Part shown: piece after piece, positions 51,694 to 62,505 of the stretch
Numbering within the stretch: the stretch's first letter is position 1
Layout of the letters: every line of letters begins with the position of its first letter
Source: Adineta steineri
Lineage: Eukaryota; Rotifera; Eurotatoria; Adinetida; Adinetidae
NCBI GenBank assembly: GCA_905250115.1
Contig: CAJNOI010000018.1
Location: 682,001 to 746,000, forward strand
Length of the DNA: 64,000 nt
Reading direction: 5' to 3'
The notes under the pieces: model-generated
What the model saw: only the letters and a program-made list of their open reading frames with translations
Told to the model about the DNA's origin: nothing
Database searches by the model: none
Program-made: the position numbers and the translations under genes

Positions 51694-53830
51694 ATGGCTC
51701 GCGCTATTGGTATTGATTTAGGCACCACATATTCCGTAAGTTATCTATTGATTTATTTTTTTATTCGTATAAAATAATTATTTTTTTTAGTGTGTTGGTA
51801 TTTTTCAACATGGAAAAGTTGAAATCATTGCAAATGATCAAGGTAACCGAACAACACCATCCTATGTTGCATTCACTGATAGTGAACGTTTGATCGGTGA
51901 TGCTGCTAAAAATCAAGTAGCTATGAATCCAAATAATACAATTTTTGATGCTAAACGACTTATTGGTCGTAAATTTGAAGATGCAACAGTTCAAGCTGAT
52001 ATGAAACATTGGCCATTTAAAGTTATTAGTGAAGGTGGTAAACCAAAAATTCAAGTTGAATATAAAAATGAAACAAAATCATTTACCCCTGAAGAAATCT
52101 CATCAATGGTTTTAACAAAAATGAAAGAAATTGCCGAAGCGTATCTTGGTAAAAAAATCTCCGAAGCTGTTATCACTGTTCCAGCTTATTTCAATGATTC
52201 ACAACGACAAGCAACAAAAGATGCTGGTGTTATTTCTGGTCTTAATGTTTTACGTATCATTAATGAACCAACAGCTGCTGCTATTGCTTATGGTTTAGAT
52301 AAAAAAGTATCTGGTGAAAGAAATATTCTTATTTTTGATTTGGGTGGTGGTACTTTTGATGTATCAGTACTTAAAATTGAAGAAGGTATCTTTGAAGTAA
52401 AATCAACAGCTGGTGATACACATTTAGGTGGTGAAGATTTTGATAATCGAATGGTAACACATTTTGTTCAAGAATTCAAACGTAAAAATAACAAAGATTT
52501 ATCACAAAATAAACGTGGTCTTCGTCGTTTACGTACAGCTTGCGAACGTGCTAAAGTAAGTTAATTGAATTTTTTTGAAAATTGAATTTATTAATTATTC
52601 TTTTTGAAAATAGCGTACATTATCATCATCATCACAAGCTTCAATTGAAATTGATTCACTCCATGAAGGTGTCGATTTCTATTCAACAATTACACGTGCT
52701 CGTTTTGAAGAACTTTGTGCTGATCTTTTCCGTTCAACACTTGAACCAGTTGAAAAATCTTTACGTGATGCTAAAATGGATAAAGCTAGTATTCACGAAA
52801 TTGTACTTGTTGGTGGTTCAACACGTATTCCAAAAGTACAAAAATTACTTCAAGATTTCTTTAATGGAAAAGAATTAAACAAATCAATCAATCCAGATGA
52901 AGCTGTTGCTTATGGTGCAGCTGTTCAAGCAGCTATTTTAACTGGTGATAAATCAGAAGAAGTTAAAGATGTACTTTTACTTGATGTCGCACCGCTTTCA
53001 TTAGTAAGAAAAGAAATTTTTTTTTCATTCGTATCTATTTACTATTATTTTATTTTATAGGGTATTGAAACTGCTGGAGGTGTCATGACAGCCTTGATTA
53101 AACGTAATACAACCATTCCAACAAAACAAACACAAACATTTACAACCTATTCGGATAATCAACCTGGTGTTGATATTAAAGTCTATGAAGGTGAACGTTC
53201 AATGACAAGAGATAATCATTTACTTGGTAATTTCGAACTTTCGGGTATTCCACCAGCACCACGTGGTGTACCACAAATTGAAGTTACATTCGATATTGAT
53301 GCTAATGGTATCTTAAATGTCTCAGCTGTTGATAAATCAACTGGTCGAGAAAATAAAATTACCATTACAAATGATAAAGGTCGTTTATCAAAAGATGATA
53401 TCGAAAGAATGGTTTCTGATGCTGAAAAATACAAGAAAGAAGATGATGCACAACGTGAGCGTATTTCAGCTAAAAATTCACTTGAATCATATTGCTTTAA
53501 TATGAAAACAAGCATTAATGACGACAAGATTTCATCAAAAATTTCAGCTGAAGATAAAACTAAAATCAATGAAACAATTGAAAATGCACTTAAATGGATG
53601 GAAACAAATCAATTGGCTGAAAAAGAAGAATTCGAACATAAACTTAAAGAAGTTGAAAAAACTTGTTCACCAATTATGACTAAACTTTATGGTAAGTTAT
53701 AGAATATTGTTTCGAAAATATAGAATATTTTATTTTTATTTTTATTATAGGAGGTGAAGGTGCTGGTGCTCCACCAACTGGTAGTAAAGGAACAGGTGGT
53801 AAAGGACCAACAATCGAAGAAGTTGATTAA
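51694..53830 (+). CDS. HSP70: Cytosolic heat-shock protein 70
   Basis: Exons 51694-51735, 51791-52555, 52614-53003, 53061-53691 and 53751-53830; 635 aa. The ATPase domain begins [13 protein letters not shown] and contains [14 protein letters not shown], the HSP70 signatures VGGSTRIPK and [16 protein letters not shown]. The substrate-binding domain carries the [17 protein letters not shown] stretch, and the C-terminus ends GPTIEEVD, so the protein is cytosolic and can bind TPR co-chaperones. It folds and protects proteins with DnaJ/Hsp40 and exchange factors. Four introns make it unusual among strongly inducible HSP70 genes, which are often intronless so they can be expressed when splicing fails; two heat-shock elements and a TATA box nevertheless argue for inducibility. 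Confidence 0.96.
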
Positions 53831-56072
53831 ATATCGAAACAATAGACAGAATAACACACATTTCTTTTCTTTTTTTTTAAATAACAAAAGCTTATAATCC
53901 GTCTTGCTGGTTTATTTATTTCTAGTCACCTTTCGCTTTTCTTTTCATGTGTTGAATTAGATCTTTAAGATTTCACTTTTTTTGTCTCTAAATGTGTGTG
54001 TAAAAACTATGATAAAAAGTTTTATGTTTACGCGCAAGAACAATGATAATAAACATGCAACCTGAGAATGGACAAATTCTCACTAGAATTATTCGTCATA
54101 TTTTTTATTTGATATAAAGTTAAATACAGATATCGATAGAAAATTTTAATTGAAATTTCATTTGAAAAAAAAAACATATGCAGTAGGTGGTATTACTATA
54201 GATAGTAATAAATAATTTACTACGTACTTAAAAAGAAACTTGTACTATTGGATGTTTAATAAATATAAGAAAATATTTTGTGTGTGTGTGTCTAGAAACA
54301 AGCTAGTATTTTTCTTATATATAGTGATGATTATGAATTCAAATATAAAGCTCAATAATATCCAAAATATATGTTTAATATTCGAATGCACTATGTGCGA
54401 CTGTTTCCGGCGCTTTCAAATTCTGATAATTTACTGTGTCAACACCGGAAAATTACTCTACAGGCGATTTCCATTCATTTTTGATTGATTTGTGGTATTA
54501 TATTATCCGAGAATTTTGAGAAATACTCGAAGTTGTACTATGTTGGAAAAAACCATCTTGAGGGTGAGATTGTGGTGTTGTGGATGTCACTTCTTCTCTA
54601 TCATTTTCACCCTTATCATCACCCACACCCACACCCTTACAGGCTTTCATTTGGTATAAAACTCATTATTAATCATATTTCAAAGTATGGCAGTGCTTCT
54701 CTATTAAAATATTTTTTCCAACCTAGTATATATATATCACGTCCGTCTCCAAAGAGTTAAAATAAACTAGAATGATTAAATAGTATTGAATTTTTAAACA
54801 TATCAAGGTATTGTTTGTATTCACTATGGTCAATTATCAATTATTTTCGTATCGAACAGATTCGAAGTGAAAATTAAATAAGATTATGATCGATAATGTA
54901 TAAAATAAAATTATTTCTATTTCTGAAAATCTTGAAAATAAATGGACCGATTAACTCGATAAAAGCTATGTCATAGTTAATGCTGATGAATATAGGCAAA
55001 TATAAACTGACGTTTTTTATATTTTCCATGATTACAAATCTTATTATGTTACAATGGCCAAATCAGAATAAGAGTGTAAAAGTATTCATCTTTCGGTTAC
55101 ATCATCAATTATGCTTCAGGCTACTTGTAAATCAAACTCTATGCACTTAAAATTTTCTGAAACTATCAATTTTTGCAATATGATTACTCCCAAAAAAAAT
55201 ATTTTATAAGATTACTAATCGATTGAAAATATTAAGTTTATATTTCTCTTGAAATTTCGATATAAATTAAGTCATTATTACGTTAACAAAGCCGAAAGCA
55301 GCAAATTATTATATTTTAGTTCGAATTGTGAACCATCGCGAATAGATAAATATATTGATTAACAACATATTTTGTAATTTCGTATAGAATCAGGTATAAA
55401 ATGAATTAGTATATGCTTTTGAACTTTTGTTAGGTGCAATTAAATTATGTATATGTATCATTTATAATTTTATTCTATTAATTTGTATTGATCGATAAAC
55501 ATAACGAATTCATTTATAAATTATTCGAATTTAATAGTTGACTAAATAGAAAAACTCTTTATTGAATTCTTTAGGTATCCAATTGATTCGGACGAACCAT
55601 TCTAGATAATTCATATTGAACTTAAAGAATAAGATCATTGTATACATCTATTCTCTTTCTTCGACGACCAACTATGTACAAAAGAATATTCACGTGCATT
55701 TAGTTACTATTATTTTTTTCTGTTCTTCTAGTCATCCATCGAATCTTTATATTCCCGTTATTTGTTCTATTTGAAATAGAAGTTATCTACTATTTATTTA
55801 GTTAGTATATGTCTATCGTCGGACGGAATTAAATAAAGAAGAAAAACAGAGAGAATATATAGAGGAAAAGCAATCGATTTGAAATTATACTCTATCATAT
55901 TACAACAGCACGGTGTGACTATCAGACGTGCTTGCCTCTGTCTGTTTTGTCTGCCTGTCTAATATCTTAAACTATATCGTCCATATACAACTCAAAGTAA
56001 AGAAATTTTTAACAAAGAAATATTTGATTTTCATCGTTTTTTTCTCTCTCTTGATTTATTAGTTCGCCAATT
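53831..56072. other. Non-coding intergenic stretch
   Basis: About 2.2 kb following HSP70. AATAAACATGC near 54048 is a polyadenylation candidate. The short frames here have random-looking composition. The pyrimidine tract and TTTATTAG ending at 56061, 11 nt before the next ATG, looks like a splice acceptor. Confidence 0.5.
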
Positions 56073-58078
56073 ATGTATTCAATGCCAAGTAATTATTGTC
56101 CAAGTCCAATTCGATTAATGCCCGCATGTCCAATGGTTCCAACAAGTCCAATGACTGGTGTACAAACATTCTATATAACAATGCCATCCGATGCTGCTGC
56201 AGCCATGTTTTTTGATCCAAATTTAGCTGCTGTTCAACAACAACATCAGACATTAATGATGCAACATGCTGCGCATCAGACATCCATGTCACCATATCGT
56301 CATATACAACAACATCATCAAATGATTGTTGGTAATAATTCAAATGATTCAGCAATGCAACATCATCCATATCAAACAGCACCATCCGCATTTTTTATGG
56401 CTGCTACAGCACCACCAGCATCGCCGGGTGGAGGATATTTTCAACAACAACTTGCTTCACCTTTACCATTTTACATGCGCCCAAATGGACAAACAATGAA
56501 TCAATCACAAATGATGCCTGGTAAAATGGCAACATCAAATACATCAGTATCTGTATCTGCTCCATCACCATTAACAGTTATAACAACAAGTACAACAACA
56601 GCATCAAATGCAAGTTCATCACCATCTTCATCAGCAATAAATGCAATGACAGCAACAAGTTCAAGTAGTAATGAACAGGCAAATAGCTCAGATAATTCCA
56701 ACACAAAACGACTTTCACCTATCCCCTGTACTTTACTTGAAGATGAAGCTATTATAAAACCACCACGATCAGTTACTAGTAAAGCTATTGCTACATTAAC
56801 TGGTAAACTTACTGATCTTCTTCGTGCATGTAAGTATTTATATAGTTTTTTTTCCACTCTATAAATAAATTTTGTATTTTATTCAGGTACATGGTCATTG
56901 CCGGTTCAAGAAGAATTAATGGAATTAATATCAATTGATGATGTTGCTCATGATATTCTTGTAAATGCAACAAATTATTTAACTGATATTGCCATTTTTC
57001 TTGGTCTACGTTTGATTAAATTAATGTTACCGGTTGAATCTGTCGCTGATGAACTATGGAATGTTTTATGGAAGAATCGTGTTTGTTATTTAGGAGCAGG
57101 TTAGTTAATTTAAAAGTTTTTTTAATAAAAAATTGTTCTGTTTTTTTCTATTATAGATATTCATCAAACATTAATTGCACATACATTTGAATGTTTTTCT
57201 ATAAAACCAGCATATGGTTATGGTGAATTACTTGATGTATTAATTGATCGTTTAGGTGATCCTTCATTTGATCGTAAATTAATGAATCGTATTGTACGAT
57301 TATTTCTTAAAGCATCTTGTTTAAAAAAATTCCGTGAAACACCGGATGATGTACTTGTTTCATTAAGTGAAAATATCACAAGTGTACATGAATTTGAAAT
57401 GCGACATAATACAACTATTGTTCGATTACTACTTATTGAAGGTTAGTTTTATTTCAAGAAAAATAAAATAGAAAAAATAATTCGTTTTTCTTTTGTAGGA
57501 TTCCATTTTGAAGCTGAAGAATATTCAGAATTAATTGTTGGCAATGATTCACTTGTTGATTACGTACGAAGTTTTACTGAAATTTGGTATTCAAATTATA
57601 GTTTAACAATGTGTATGGATGATTTAATGGCAGCTCGTGAACGCGCACATGATCCATATAAACTTGCACGATTTAGCGATGAAATGGATGCATTTAGATT
57701 ATACACAGGTTAATAAATACATAGTTTAATCTTCAAAGATATTTATTATTGTTGTTCTTTTTTTTCTCTCTATAGAAGTCGAAGCTATGACATCAGTTTC
57801 AATTCTTAATTCACTCCAATCAATTGTTAATATGTTAAGGTAAAACATCTTTTTTTGTATGAAGAAACAAATTATATTCTTTGAACTATTGTAGTATCGT
57901 TCATAATGAGCATGAATGGCATAATCGACCATCGAATTATAATTCACGTTTAACAGTACGTGCTAAACGTACGATAAAGAAACCATATGGTCATAGTAAT
58001 TTATTATTACCACAATATCATCATCATAATCATCGACAACATAATGATTTTGAAGGAGATTTCTATGGCGAATATTGA
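56073..58078 (+). CDS. Unrecognised protein with Gln/Met/Ser-rich N-terminus and helical C-terminal half
   Basis: Exons 56073-56829, 56887-57099, 57157-57441, 57499-57708, 57776-57839 and 57895-58078, all phase-consistent; 570 aa. Residues 1-220 are low-complexity (Met, Pro, His, Gln and Ser/Thr runs) and probably disordered. From about residue 235 the protein is helical: ATLTGKLTDLLRACTWSLPVQEEL, DVAHDILVNATNYLTDIAIFL, HQTLIAHTFECFSIKPAYGYGELLDVL and GFHFEAEEYSELIVGNDSLVDYVRSF. The end is basic and His/Tyr-rich (RAKRTIKKPYGHSN). No membrane segment or catalytic motif is seen. I cannot assign a family; a helical-repeat scaffold for nuclear or RNA work would fit, but that is a guess. An acceptor-like site precedes the ATG, so an upstream exon is possible. 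Confidence 0.75.
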
Positions 58079-58587
58079 GTAATTATTCTTTCTCTTTGTT
58101 TTTTTTTGTTTTTCTGTGGAAATTATTTATTTATTTATTTATTTATTTTGTATATGAAACTAAGAATAGTCGATGAATAATAACAGACAGGAGATAATTA
58201 GTCATATAAAATTTTGTTTCCTTATGAAAATTTGCTTTTTTTTTCTAACTTTATTTTGTATCAATCTCTGTGTAATATTTCTTTTTTTCCTTCTCCTCTT
58301 CTTCTTCTTCTTCTCATTACAAAAGAATTTTTTGCGCGCATTCGAATCTTTAAAGTAGAGTATTTTTGAGAAAAAAAATCATAATAAGTAAGATTATGAT
58401 TAGAATATATAGTTAACTGTTGTTGTAGTTTTTGAAGAAAAAATATTTTGTTTGTATGAATTGATATAATGTATTATGTGTACGTTAATAGATGTACTTC
58501 TGTAACCCTTTTTTCTTTCTTTATGATGATAGAGAATTTGTTTTTTTTCTTGTGGAACTATAATGTGATTATTAGTGACTTTTTTTT
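58079..58587. other. Convergent intergenic stretch
   Basis: The 3' flank with a (TTTA)n tract at about 58121-58147 and poly-T runs. No gene; it runs into the 10-N gap that cuts the ART gene. Confidence 0.5.
58121..58147. repeat. (TTTA)n microsatellite
   Basis: Six tandem ATTT units. Confidence 0.7.
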
Positions 58588-58597
58588 NNNNNNNNNN
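58588..58597. other. Short assembly gap (10 N)
   Basis: Ten N directly interrupting the ADP-ribosyltransferase reading frame. The sequence to the left does not continue the domain. Confidence 0.98.
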
Positions 58598-59520
58598 TTA
58601 AATGACATAAGTCCACCTATTGTTTTCTGAAGTTTTTCAAAGTCTGCTTTCATAAGACCTTGTCCTCGATATACTTTGAAAGACTCTCCACCATAACTAT
58701 TAACTTGTTGTTCATGCAGCTGTTGAATTTGTTTATGTACATCCCGTAGAAAGAACCCCATGTTAATGATTATATCGGCATCCATAAGTCGAAGTGCTTG
58801 ATTGAGCATTTTGTAGGTAAAACAGTCACGTGTATACCACCATAGTGCTTTTTGTGGACGATAATCAGTTTCAAATTCATCAATATTTTTTAATTCATAT
58901 TTGTCGTCTGAATAAAGTTTGCGACAAAAAATGGCCAAATCCTTGATTGCCTTGTGATCGTATTTGATATCAAGGAGAACTTCCTTGAATAGTTGGGTAT
59001 ACATGAAAGTTGGTTCCAACTGATTTAAATTTTCAGTTGAGGCCATTTCATTTACCGAGAGAAAACTTACAGCAATTGTGTCCTGATCATGCTGTTTAAC
59101 AGCCACTTGTAATGCTTGACATATTTCTTCGATGTTTGTATGAACACCTTTAATTTTTGTCCAGTTTTGAGTCCATCCTTCATGTCTGGATTTGTTGCCA
59201 CAGAGGATATAAATGGCATCTAACTTTGGTATACCATGAATTTCAGGAACTAAATGTTGACCCAAATAGCCTGATGTAATAACAAAGGCTCGTTTCTTGT
59301 CAACCTTACCAAGTACTTGAATGCACTGATCCGGTTCAGTGCATATATTGACTTCATTGACCACCTTCCTTAGTTGATCCAATGTGTCTTGACAATCCTT
59401 ATCAGCTTGATCGATACTGGCGTCTACCCAAATGAGAAGGTAATTTGGGTGGGTATGGGCAGGTGTTGCTGTTAATTTTGAAGATACAACAGCGTTTTCA
59501 TTTGAGTTTGATTCACTCAT
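58598..59520 (-). CDS. Mono-ADP-ribosyltransferase-like protein, bdelloid type, 3' end lost at gap
   Basis: A single open frame of 307 codons starts at 59520 (MSESNSNENAVV) and is lost in the 10-N gap. The N-terminal about 190 residues (NYLLIWVDASIDQADKDCQD, YILCGNKSRHEGW) form the domain that precedes ART domains in many bdelloid rotifer proteins. The ART part begins about residue 195, and VYRGQGLMKADFEKL with GGLMSF is the NAD-binding Arg block plus the start of the Ser-x-Ser region. The catalytic E-x-E region expected about 80-100 residues later is missing, as is any TPR tail. Family role: transfers ADP-ribose from NAD to arginine. Codon use is less A/T-biased than neighbours. The gene is probably broken by assembly rather than by mutation. 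Confidence 0.85.
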
Positions 59521-62505
59521 TTTGATATTGCTGTAATTTTTTGTTGAAGGTGAAGTTGTCAGTAGCTGTTGTTGTTTAAATGAAAAGAAAAATCACCGTT
59601 CTTCTTTATACAGGCAATGACTTGTTTTTTCTGGATTTTTTGTCGCTCAAGGACAAATTCCACCTAGTTACGTTTGAAAATAATATTGTGCAGAGCAGCA
59701 AAAAACAGAACAAAGCAAACACGCTTGTTGGTAATGTTGTTGAAAGAATGAACAAAAGAGAAGCCAACAATCCTCATTTATTTTATTGTTCTTCTTTCCA
59801 ACTTTTTCTTGCCTCTGTCTCATCATAACTGCAGTTTGTAAATGTGTAGGCAACATTTTTTTTTCATCGAGTACAGGTAGAAAGAGAAATACTATGGTTT
59901 CAGTGAATTAGTTTTTTTCTTACACTCTGTTGTTAGACATTATATGAATGTATGCAATTTATTATGAAAAGAAAATGGAGAAAGCTTTATGGAATTTTGT
60001 GCAAGGAGCATGCGTTAAATATTATGCTAATGAATGGAAAAAAACTGTAGATTCAATATTGATGAAAGTAAGATCTAAGAAAAATTTTTGCTCTCTTTTA
60101 AAAGAAGCAAAGTGTTTCGTAAAAAATTATTGAAGAGTTTCATTGAAAATAGTTTTTAAAAAATACAAAAAATATTAAGAAATTTTTTCATAATTTGAGT
60201 ATAAAATACTATTGTTGATAGTAATTCAAAAAAAAAGAGGTGCTCAAGAACTATATAGTTTACATGAGAAAAGAGACTTATTGAGTGCTTTATCAAATTA
60301 TGTGCGTTTATTGTTTTTTGTGTACCAGAATCATTATTTTTCAAAAGCGAAACTACAGATTTATACATGCATTTCAGATTAAATAATAATATAAAAAATT
60401 CTAAAGATTTCTTTTTTCATAGATCTCAAATTTTACATCAAAAGCATGTATCATTAATTGCACTTGGAGCTTTGTATGGACTTGAAACTGAACAAAATAG
60501 TTCTATATTTACTTATTGAGTACTGGCTATAGCTATTAAAACATTGCCAGGTTCAAAAATGTATAGAATACCATCCACAAAATAACATTATTATTGTGGA
60601 TTTAAATTATTTTTTCTAAAAATTATTACTATTCAATGCTGCAGTGGAGATAAATAGAAAAAATGATAGACTTAACACAATATTGTAATAAACTGGAATG
60701 TACTAGACAAACTAATTCTAGTTCATTTAATTTATTTTATATCTTCGATAATATGAAATAAATAAATAACACCGATATTTGGAGATTATTTAGTTTATAA
60801 AAAAGAATATCATATAATATAATAATTCAAACAAAACTTCTAAGTTATATGACTGACTGTGATAGAAAATCACAATCCAGTTTTACTCGTATTAACACAT
60901 GGTATCCATGCTTCCTTCAAATTTAAATAGAACAAAAGATAACAAGTTTCAATGACATTCATATATATTTTCGCTCACCTTCGCGAGTTTTCTTCGTATC
61001 CCGACGGACGCATTCAAAGTTGTTACTTTGTGTTACAATTATCTCAGCAACGAAATATCAGAATTGAACTGGTATCGTTTGTTTTTCGATTTTCAATAGA
61101 ACGTTTAGTTCGTTTACAGTAAACATCACAAAAATACGATTGACTTTTTTAAATTTCGACAAAATTAAAATGAAAAGCAGAAGCAAAACTTGGGTGTCAC
61201 TTCTTTCTAACAAATGTCTTACAGCTGAAAGTGCACTAGTCGAAGATCCTGCCTCTCGTTTTTCTAGATTCTTTTCATCGTGAACTTCTGGTTAGATCGT
61301 GTGCCATCTAGTTGTCAAAAAAATTGTTAGCACCTTATTTAAAAAACCTTCTAATACCATTTCAATTCAAGAATAAGAATAAGGATGTTATTTTGGCAAT
61401 AGTCAGACTAAACTTTCTGAGATAGACCAACGATCAAAATAGTATTTTATATGCAGTAAATAGTAGTTTTTCTAATAGTATATTTGAAAGAAAATTCTTT
61501 TTCTGTCGAATAATATATCTCAGAGTTGAATTTGAAATTGGTTGGATACTTTTGACAATCACTGTATGCGTACGTACGTATATAGGACATATATGAGAGA
61601 AAGAAAAGATTTATATGTATATGTGATAGAAGAACGAAGGGAAATGTTCCAATATGTATATCTCTAGACATATTGAATAATACATACAAAAAGAAATGAT
61701 TTATCAGTTGAATAAAAGTTCCATGTTTTATAAAAATCATTCGGATTCATCTATGTTTAATTAATGATATTTAAATTTTTAATCTTAACTTTATTTTTAT
61801 AATTACAATCATCATCTCTTTTTCCAGAAAAAAAAAATTTTTTTTGAAAAAAATCTAAAAATAAATTCATTGATAAAAGTTGCCTAATAGAGTCATGATA
61901 ACAGAACAAAAAAAGTATATGTATATGAATGTCCTTTTTACATACATAAAAAAATTTGACTCTTAATTCAATATATATCAAGCTCTACACAATTATTCAT
62001 CTTTACATATATGATTGTAGAAAAGATATGGTACAAATGTATTTTTTGCAAATAAAAAAAAACCATATGTAGCTTGTATTCATCTCCTATTCATCATATA
62101 CAAATAAATGACTTTTTGATTGGACTAAATGCGTTCGATAAAAAAATATATTCAACCTATCGTTATGCAGAGCGATAGAAAAGAAAAGACAAGAAAGAGA
62201 GGAAAGAAAAGAAAAAGAAAGCAATAACTCGTTATAGCAATATATTGAAAGTCATTTATATAGGCTCCCAAACGACCATTATCTCAAGTTGATTGCACCA
62301 TTACGCATACAAAGAAACGCATCGACCATTCAATTGACTGACTTTCAATCATCTCATCTGGCCTATCTAATTCCTTCTCAATTACCGTTTTCTCTTTCTT
62401 CTATACATATTCCCATTAAAACTAACAAAATGATGTTCGTCAAGACCGATTATCGCCGCTATTAACGTCGTTAAAGCTCCGCGTGTGTACTCAATTACCG
62501 GACAA
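59521..62505. other. Gene-poor stretch with possible coding debris
   Basis: About 3 kb between the ART gene (-) and the Hox gene (+). Fragments at 59948-60133 and 60225-60530 look like degraded coding sequence (see findings). A moderately GC-richer stretch lies at 60970-61300. The rest is A/T-rich; the right end is the Hox upstream region with a purine-rich (GAAAA) block at 62175-62222. Confidence 0.45.
62430..62465 (+). promoter_or_regulatory. Short upstream ORF in the Hox 5' leader
   Basis: ATG ATG .. TAA encodes an 11-residue peptide (MMFVKTDYRRY) ending 40 nt before the Hox ATG at 62506. If it lies in the mRNA it would lower initiation at the main start. Confidence 0.4.

Noticed and set aside
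62485-62505. Hox protein starting at 62485
   Set aside because: The codon there is GTG. The first in-frame ATG is 62506, which fits a eukaryotic start.
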